Origin: Pseudomonadota bacterium
Lineage (GTDB): Bacteria > Pseudomonadota > Alphaproteobacteria > Caulobacterales > Aquidulcibacteraceae
DNA: 10,697 nucleotides
Direction of reading: 5' to 3'
NCBI GenBank assembly: GCA_023410295.1
Contig: JAEYPY010000151.1
Span: 1-10,697 of the forward strand
In this document: positions 6,523-10,697 of the stretch, one piece after another
How the letters are laid out: every line of letters begins with the position of its first letter
Numbering within the stretch: the first letter of the stretch is position 1
Position numbers and translations under genes: made by a program
The notes under the pieces: model-generated
Seen by the model: the letters and a program-made list of their open reading frames with translations, nothing else
Told to the model about the DNA's origin: nothing
Database searches by the model: none

Positions 6523-6600
6523 TTAGGGGAGTAAGGCAGCACGGGAATAAGGGCTTAGGCGTTCCCTATTGCCCTACTCCCCTAATTCCCTATTCCCTTA
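6523..6600. repeat. Imperfect inverted repeat of CCCTA-like units
   Basis: Fills the gap between ccrM and the Crp-type gene. Arm 6523-6538 (TTAGGGGAGTAAGGCA) pairs with 6570-6585 (TGCCCTACTCCCCTAA) with one mismatch in 16. A smaller inner pair, GGGAA (6543-6547) and TTCCC (6562-6566), sits in the loop. The right half is almost pure pyrimidine and made of 7-9 base units: TTCCCTA, TTGCCCTA, CTCCCCTAA, TTCCCTA, TTCCCTTA. The left half has the matching purine-rich units (TTAGGGG, TAAGGC, GGGAATAAGGG). In RNA it would fold into a long hairpin starting five bases after the ccrM stop and ending close to the next start codon. It has no T-tract, so it is not a standard terminator. It may be an intergenic palindromic repeat family or a processing/attenuation structure. 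Confidence 0.7.
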
Positions 6601-6607
6601 CCTCCTC

Positions 6608-7300
6608 ATGGCTGAACCCAAAGAGATCCTGCAGAACGTCGAGACGGCGCTCGGCAAGACCGAGTTGATGGCCGCGCTCTCGGACACCACTCGTGCGCGG
6701 CTAGCCAAGCAGGGCCAGCCCTGCACTGTCGAACCCGGCAAGCTGCTCTTCGCCAAAGGCGATAAGGGCGATGCGCTCTACGTGCTGCTCGAGGGCGAAG
6801 TCGAGGTGCGCACTTCGACCGAGGCCGGCAAGGATGTTCGCCTCGCCTCGCTGAAGCCGCCCGCCGTGATCGGCGAAATGGCCGTGCTCGACGGCGGCGT
6901 GCGTTCAGCCGACATCGCCGCCATCCGCAAGTCGCGTTTTCTGCGCATCCATCGCGACCAGGCCATCGCCGCGCTCGAAAGCGAGCCGAAGGCGCTGCTG
7001 AAACTGATCGCGGAGCTCTCCAAGCGCCTGCGCCACGCTGATGCGGCGCTCGAAGACGCGCACACGCTCGATCTCGGGGGCCGCCTTGCACTGCGCCTAT
7101 TGGAAGAAGCCGGCGATGGCGCGTCGGTGACGCTGACGCAAACCGAAATCGCCCGCCGCATCGGCGCCAGCCGCGAGAAGGTCAATCGCAAGCTGCACGA
7201 ATGGGCCGATGAAGGCTGGATCTCGATGGGCCGCGCCGGCATCAAGCTGGTCGCCCGCGATAAACTCAAGGCGCTGATCCAGGAAGCGCGCGCGACTTAG
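6608..7300 (+). CDS. Crp/Fnr-family transcriptional regulator
   Basis: A 230-residue regulator with an N-terminal cyclic-nucleotide-binding beta roll and a C-terminal winged helix. The effector domain (about 20-120) shows EPGKLLFAKGDKGDALYVLLEGEVEV and the phosphate-binding cassette IGEMAVLDGGVRSADI, where Glu90, Arg99 and Ser100 match the residues that contact ribose and phosphate in E. coli CRP, so cyclic nucleotide binding is plausible. There is no Cys set for an Fe-S cluster as in Fnr. The dimer helix (about 123-150) leads to the HTH at 174-197 (VTLTQTEIARRIGASREKVN). I chose the ATG at 6608; a TTG at 6569 in the same frame would translate the CCCTA repeat. No ribosome site precedes the ATG (the upstream bases are pyrimidines), so translation may be weak or leaderless. 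It follows ccrM by 89 bases on the same strand and ends at a strong terminator. Target genes are unknown. Confidence 0.9.
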   Translation: MAEPKEILQNVETALGKTELMAALSDTTRARLAKQGQPCTVEPGKLLFAKGDKGDALYVLLEGEVEVRTSTEAGKDVRLASLKPPAVIGEMAVLDGGVRSADIAAIRKSRFLRIHRDQAIAALESEPKALLKLIAELSKRLRHADAALEDAHTLDLGGRLALRLLEEAGDGASVTLTQTEIARRIGASREKVNRKLHEWADEGWISMGRAGIKLVARDKLKALIQEARAT

Positions 7301-7322
7301 ATTTAGAAGCCAGCGCAAACAA

Positions 7323-7354
7323 AAAAGGGCCGCGGCTTGCGCTGCGGCCCTTTT
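7323..7354. terminator. Bidirectional intrinsic terminator
   Basis: An 11-base perfect stem AAAAGGGCCGC (7323-7333) and GCGGCCCTTTT (7344-7354) with a 10-base loop. It has an A-run on one side and TTTT followed by CAGTTTTG on the other, so it can end transcription on both strands. It lies between convergent genes, 22 bases after the Crp-type gene and 15 bases after the stop of the minus-strand gene. Confidence 0.9.
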
Positions 7355-7369
7355 CAGTTTTGCTTCGCG

Positions 7370-8449
7370 TTACGGCGTCGCTGGCGCTGGCGCCGGCGTT
7401 GCAGCCGGCGTTTCGGCAGCAGGCGCAGCCGCGGCGGGCGCTTCCGCCGGCGTCGAGACTTGCACGATCGGCGCAGCTTCGCTCGGCGGCAGCAAACGCG
7501 TCACCGCCGAAATATCGCCATTGGCGACGTAGTAGATCTCGCGGTTGCGCGAGCCGCCCGGCTGCATCGGATCGTCGTGATAAATTTCGAACGTGGTCCA
7601 ATCGTCTTCGGTGGTGGCCGGGTTATCGACGTGGGCGGCGCCAAGCAGCGCATCCATGCGATTATAGACCTCCGCCAGCACGTTCTCTTCCGTTCCGGTG
7701 TAGACGACGCGCAGCGCTTGGCCAGCTGGCGTTTGGCCCGTCTTGCCGATCAGCAGGGCGCGCGGCGCACGGCCCGTGTACGGATAGCCGACTTGATAGC
7801 AATATTGGCCCTGCACCACGCGCGGCTCGACTGCCATCAGCTGGCCGTTGACGCTCAGATTGCTCGTGCGCATCACTGGCGGGATGGCCGCGACAGCTTG
7901 GCTGATGATCGAAGTGATCGATTCAGCCGAGGCGTCCGAGCAGTTCTCGACGTAGAAGAACGGACGCGCCTCGAGTTGCACGAGGCTATATTGCAGACCT
8001 TCGAACGTGGCGTTCGGCAGCGCGGTCAGATCAGTATTCACGCCTGCAGCCGCCGCTTCGATCAGCGGCGCCACTGGCCCGCCCGTGATGGCGTTGATAC
8101 GCGCCAGCGGATTGGGACCAAGATCTTGCTCCAGCTTCACTTGAACGCGCGAGCCTTCGCCGGCTGGCGTCACGGTGTAAACGACGCGGCCCGTCGCGCC
8201 GTCGGCGTAGGTCACCGGCGCGGTGACGACGTCGCCTTCAACGCTCGCCGCCTCGGCGATGGTCACGCCCTCGGCGACGGTTGCGCCAACTGGCGTGGTC
8301 GCGAGGCGCGCCAGCACCGTCGGCGCCGGGCGTTCAACTTCGATAGTTTGGCTGCGCGCCGCGACCGGCGGCGTCAGGAAATATCCTGCGCCGGCGGCGA
8401 CAAGCACCAGCACGACAAGAATGAGAATTATGCGTCCCGCAGCGGCCAT
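7370..8449 (-). CDS. Membrane-anchored SRPBCC-like and GyrI-like domain protein
   Basis: A 359-residue protein with one N-terminal membrane helix (6-25) and a large domain probably on the periplasmic side. Residues about 34-145 (QTIEVERPAPTVLARL, then NPLARINAITGG and GVNTDLTAL) resemble a shortened SRPBCC/polyketide-cyclase-like domain. Residues about 155-310 look like a GyrI-like ligand-binding domain: LEARPFFYVEN, YCYQVGYPY, PAGQALRVVYTG, EVYNRMDALLG, FEIYHDDPMQ and REIYYVAN. I recall the same anchor-SRPBCC-GyrI order in bacterial proteins. The last 35 residues are Ala/Pro/Thr-rich low complexity. Cys170 and Cys217 could form a disulphide. GyrI-like domains bind small hydrophobic molecules, so a ligand-binding or transport role is possible; no DNA-binding domain is present. 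A strong GGAGGG ribosome site lies six bases before the ATG. Domain calls are by eye and need a profile search. Confidence 0.78.
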   Translation of the reverse strand: MAAAGRIILILVVLVLVAAGAGYFLTPPVAARSQTIEVERPAPTVLARLATTPVGATVAEGVTIAEAASVEGDVVTAPVTYADGATGRVVYTVTPAGEGSRVQVKLEQDLGPNPLARINAITGGPVAPLIEAAAAGVNTDLTALPNATFEGLQYSLVQLEARPFFYVENCSDASAESITSIISQAVAAIPPVMRTSNLSVNGQLMAVEPRVVQGQYCYQVGYPYTGRAPRALLIGKTGQTPAGQALRVVYTGTEENVLAEVYNRMDALLGAAHVDNPATTEDDWTTFEIYHDDPMQPGGSRNREIYYVANGDISAVTRLLPPSEAAPIVQVSTPAEAPAAAAPAAETPAATPAPAPATP

Positions 8450-8618
8450 AGCCTACCCTCCTTCGGCTTCTGCACCCAGGTGCGCGATTCCCTAGCAAAC
8501 CGAGCCCGCCCGCCATACCCCCAATTTTGGGAACCTCGCGCGCAGCGGCGCGGATCGCCGCGTTTCCGGGACCCCGCTCATGCTCTAAGGTCGTGATTCA
8601 AAGGAAGGAACGCGCGCG
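8450..8618. promoter_or_regulatory. Divergent intergenic region between the GyrI-like gene and kynA
   Basis: This 169-base gap must hold the promoters of both flanking genes, but I find no convincing -35/-10 pair. It contains a short palindrome CCCAA-TT-TTGGG (8520-8531), which could be an operator, two GANTC sites (8486-8490 and 8595-8599), and the purine-rich kynA ribosome site AAGGAAGGA (8601-8609). No open frame with coding character is present. Confidence 0.4.
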
Positions 8619-9410
8619 ATGAGCGAGAGCGTCACATACGGCAGCTATCTGCGGCTTCACGAGATTTTAGGCGCGCAGGCCCCGCAGACGGGCGAGCACG
8701 ACGAGCTTTTGTTCGTCATCCTGCACCAGACCATGGAATTGTGGATGAAGCAGACCATCCACGAAATCGGCGCTGCTCAAGCCGAGATTCGCGCCGGCAA
8801 CCTGGCCCCGTCATACAAGCACCTCGCGCGCGTCTCGCGCATCCAAGCGGTGATGACCCAAACCTGGGACGTGCTGGCGACGATGACGCCCGCCGATTAT
8901 CTGCGCTTCCGCAACCTGCTCGGTACAAGCTCTGGTTTCCAATCGGCGCAATTTCGCGTGCTCGAAAGCAAACTCGGCATCAAGGACGAGAGCTTTCTCA
9001 AATTCCACGCCGAGGGAAGCGCCGACCGGCGCATGCTGGAAGAGGCGCTCGAGACGCCGAGCATCTATGACGACACGTTGGTGCAGCTCGCAAAGGCCGG
9101 TTTCGACATTCCGCGCGAGGTGCTGCAGCGGCCCAAACGCGAAACCTATCAACCGAGCGATGCCGTGGAAGCTGCATGGCTCGCGGTCTATCGCGAAACG
9201 CACAAATACTGGGAGCTCTATCAGCTGGCGGAAAAGCTGATCGACCTCGACGACGCCTTCCTCACTTGGCGCCACAAGCACGTGCTGACGGTCGAGCGCA
9301 TCATCGGCAGGAAGCGCGGCACCGGCGGCACTGAGGGCGTCGGCTATCTGCAGCAAACGCTGCTGCGGCGCGCGTTCCCGGAAATCTGGTCGCTGCGCAC
9401 CAAGCTATGA
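8619..9410 (+). CDS. kynA: Tryptophan 2,3-dioxygenase
   Basis: Haem enzyme that opens the indole ring of L-tryptophan with O2 to N-formylkynurenine, the first step of the kynurenine pathway, in the cytoplasm. The 263-residue length suits the bacterial family. Key residues align with the Xanthomonas campestris enzyme: Phe32 and His36 in HDELLFVILHQTMELW (Phe51, His55), Tyr94 and Arg98 in DYLRFRNLLG (Tyr113, Arg117, substrate carboxylate), SSGFQS (103-108), the proximal haem ligand His220 in RHKHVLTVERIIG (His240), and Thr234 in KRGTGG (Thr254). AAGGAAGGA precedes the start. Its stop overlaps the next start (ATGA), pairing it with a kynureninase-like gene. An arylformamidase gene, needed for the middle step, is not visible here. 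Confidence 0.96.
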   Translation: MSESVTYGSYLRLHEILGAQAPQTGEHDELLFVILHQTMELWMKQTIHEIGAAQAEIRAGNLAPSYKHLARVSRIQAVMTQTWDVLATMTPADYLRFRNLLGTSSGFQSAQFRVLESKLGIKDESFLKFHAEGSADRRMLEEALETPSIYDDTLVQLAKAGFDIPREVLQRPKRETYQPSDAVEAAWLAVYRETHKYWELYQLAEKLIDLDDAFLTWRHKHVLTVERIIGRKRGTGGTEGVGYLQQTLLRRAFPEIWSLRTKL

Positions 9411-10576
9411 AGAGTTACAAGCATCTCTTCTCGCGCGCGCTCGCGGCTGCTCCGGGCCGCATCCACTTCGCCGCGCATTCGCACCATCTTTGGCCGGACG
9501 CTTCCTACGAAGGCCACATGGCGGCTTGGGATGATGCGGCTGCGCTTGCCGACAAAAAGTGGGACAAGATATTCGGCGAGGTGATGCCGCGCGCGCAGCA
9601 GAACATCGCGCACGAACTGCACTTGCCCGATCCGCGCGCGATCGGATTTGCGCCGAACACGCACGAACTGCTGGTGCGGCTCTTCTCGGCCAAGGGCGGA
9701 CGCGCGCCGCTTGATGTGCTGACCAGCGACGGCGAATTTCACTCCTTCCGCCGCCAGAGCGCGCGCTGGGAGGAGGATGGCCGCATCGCGCGCCGCATAG
9801 TGCCGTGCGAACCGTTCGAAACTTTCACCGCGCGCTATCTCGCGGCGCTTGAGGAAAAGACGCCCGACATCGCCTTCGTCTCGCACGTGATGTTCCGGAG
9901 CGGCTTGCGCTTCGACGGTGTGGAGAAACTCGCGGCGCGCGCGCGGCCCGACGGCATGTGGGCGGTGCTCGATCTCTACCATTCGTTCATGGCGATGCCG
10001 TGCGATTTCAGCGCTGTTGCGGATCGCGTCTTCCTGCTCGGCGGCGGCTATAAATACGCCATGGCCGGCGAAGGCGCGGGTTTCATCCACGCGCCGCCAG
10101 GCTTTGCGCCGCGGCCGCAAAACACGGGCTGGTTCGCCGATTTCGGCGCGATCGAAGCCAAGCAAGGCGAAGTCGCCTACCCCCGCGACGGCGGCCGCTT
10201 CCTCGGCGCCACGTATGATGCGAGCGGGCTGTATCGCTTCAACGCCGTGCAAGCGATGTTGCTCGAGACCGAGTTGAGCACGACCGAAGTCTCCGCGCGG
10301 TGCGAGGCGTTGCGCGCGCAGATGCTGGCGGCGATCGAGGCCGGCGACGCCGGCGTGTTGGCGGAAGCGGAAATCTTGAAGCCCAACGCCGCTGGCCCGA
10401 ATGCGCGCTTCCTCGCTTTGCGCCACCCCAGCGCCACGCAATGGAAAGCCAAGCTCATGGCCGCCAATGTCATCACCGACGCGCGCGATGACGTTCTGCG
10501 CATCGGCTTCGGGCTTTACCAGGACGAAGACGACGTGCCGGCGTTCTGCGCCGCGGCGAAAGCGGCGCTCCTCTAG
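9407..10576 (+). CDS. Kynureninase-like PLP-dependent enzyme (aminotransferase class V fold)
   Basis: A 389-residue fold-type I PLP enzyme, most similar by eye to kynureninase, which splits kynurenine to anthranilate and alanine. PLP residues can be placed: Asn84-Thr85 (FAPNTHELL), the FHSF block (111-114, where kynureninases have FPSD-like residues), Asp189 and His192 (VLDLYHSF), and Tyr215-Lys216 (GGGYKYAMAGEG), with Lys216 forming the internal aldimine. The Asp/His/Tyr-Lys spacing matches human KYNU (250/253/275-276). Beyond the lysine it diverges: GWFADFG stands where kynureninases have GWWGH or GWFGH, and GATYDASG replaces the GTxP/SNPP segment. The four-base overlap with kynA makes action on kynurenine or a derivative likely, but the altered substrate region means the product should not be assumed. 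It could be a lineage-specific kynureninase or a related lyase. Confidence 0.82.
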   Translation: MKSYKHLFSRALAAAPGRIHFAAHSHHLWPDASYEGHMAAWDDAAALADKKWDKIFGEVMPRAQQNIAHELHLPDPRAIGFAPNTHELLVRLFSAKGGRAPLDVLTSDGEFHSFRRQSARWEEDGRIARRIVPCEPFETFTARYLAALEEKTPDIAFVSHVMFRSGLRFDGVEKLAARARPDGMWAVLDLYHSFMAMPCDFSAVADRVFLLGGGYKYAMAGEGAGFIHAPPGFAPRPQNTGWFADFGAIEAKQGEVAYPRDGGRFLGATYDASGLYRFNAVQAMLLETELSTTEVSARCEALRAQMLAAIEAGDAGVLAEAEILKPNAAGPNARFLALRHPSATQWKAKLMAANVITDARDDVLRIGFGLYQDEDDVPAFCAAAKAALL

Positions 10577-10577
10577 C

Positions 10578-10697
10578 TCACCACGCCCCCAGCTCTACCA
10601 ATTGCCGCCGTAGATGCTCGGGCAGCTCGGCGCCGCCCTTGGCGGCGCTCAAATCCGCCGGCGCGTCTTTCGCTTCGAGATAACGCCAGCCCTGAAA
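10578..10697 (-). CDS. C-terminal end of a DUF1489-type protein
   Basis: The minus strand is open from the window edge to a TGA at 10578-10580, giving the last 39 residues. They begin FQGWRYLEAKDAPADL and end ELPEHLRRQLVELGAW. The FQGWRYL block followed by a Pro-Asp-Leu segment and an LPxxLRRxLxELG tail matches my recollection of the C-terminus of DUF1489 proteins, a small alphaproteobacterial family of about 140 residues with no known function. The gene converges on the kynureninase-like gene, with a single base between the two stop codons. Only a quarter or so of the protein is visible, so the assignment is moderate. Confidence 0.62.
   Translation of the reverse strand, partial: FQGWRYLEAKDAPADLSAAKGGAELPEHLRRQLVELGAW
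10630..10648. other. GC-rich hairpin inside the convergent gene end
   Basis: GCGCCGCC (10630-10637), loop CTT, GGCGGCGC (10641-10648): a perfect 8-base stem 54 bases after the stop of the kynureninase-like gene and inside the convergent gene. It could slow polymerase leaving the kynA operon, but no T-run follows, so it is not a clear terminator and may simply reflect Ala/Gly codons. Confidence 0.3.

Noticed and set aside
7337..8596. 419-codon plus-strand frame opposite the GyrI-like gene
   Set aside because: Arg-rich shadow frame crossing a terminator; the minus-strand gene has a strong ribosome site, a membrane anchor and domain matches.
9344..10441. 365-codon minus-strand frame opposite the kynureninase-like gene
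   Set aside because: Composition is that of an antisense frame, and the plus-strand gene shows clear PLP-binding residues.

Overview
The window looks like chromosomal DNA of a high-GC alphaproteobacterium. The clearest pointer is a full-length CcrM-type GANTC methyltransferase with its C-terminal DNA-contact domain. The split GlyQ/GlyS glycyl-tRNA synthetase and the tail of a DUF1489-type protein (a family I know from alphaproteobacteria) agree with this. A Caulobacterales/Hyphomonadaceae-like host is my best guess, but it is an inference from gene content. I see no insertion sequence, prophage, CRISPR array, tRNA or rRNA. The longest stretch without a gene is about 170 bases.

Left block, minus strand (1-3850): six genes are packed head to tail and read leftward. 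They are a 41-residue one-helix microprotein, a four-helix membrane protein, a 70-residue XRE-type regulator, a lipoprotein alpha/beta hydrolase, glyQ, and glyS (cut by the window edge). Junctions are 4-base overlaps, short gaps, or a TAATG overlap, so a single transcript into the essential glyQS pair is possible. Upstream lies a cluster of palindromes (3858-3930) with the look of operators, placed between this unit and the divergent rnhB.

Middle block, plus strand (3977-7300): rnhB (RNase HII), an uncharacterised six-helix membrane protein, ccrM, and a Crp/Fnr-type regulator. The ccrM leader holds four GANTC sites in 35 bases, two of them forming hairpin arms, which suggests the methylase senses methylation of its own gene. 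Between ccrM and the Crp gene is a large imperfect inverted repeat built from short CCCTA-like units.

Right block (7323-10697): a bidirectional terminator separates the Crp gene from a minus-strand membrane-anchored SRPBCC-like plus GyrI-like protein. Divergent from that, kynA (tryptophan 2,3-dioxygenase) overlaps by 4 bases with a kynureninase-like PLP enzyme, a tryptophan-degrading pair without a visible formamidase. The window ends in the C-terminus of a convergent DUF1489-type gene.

The most novel-looking items are the operator-flanked XRE/membrane-protein module joined to glyQS, the GANTC-rich double-hairpin leader of ccrM, the CCCTA-unit inverted repeat, and the divergent kynureninase-like enzyme.
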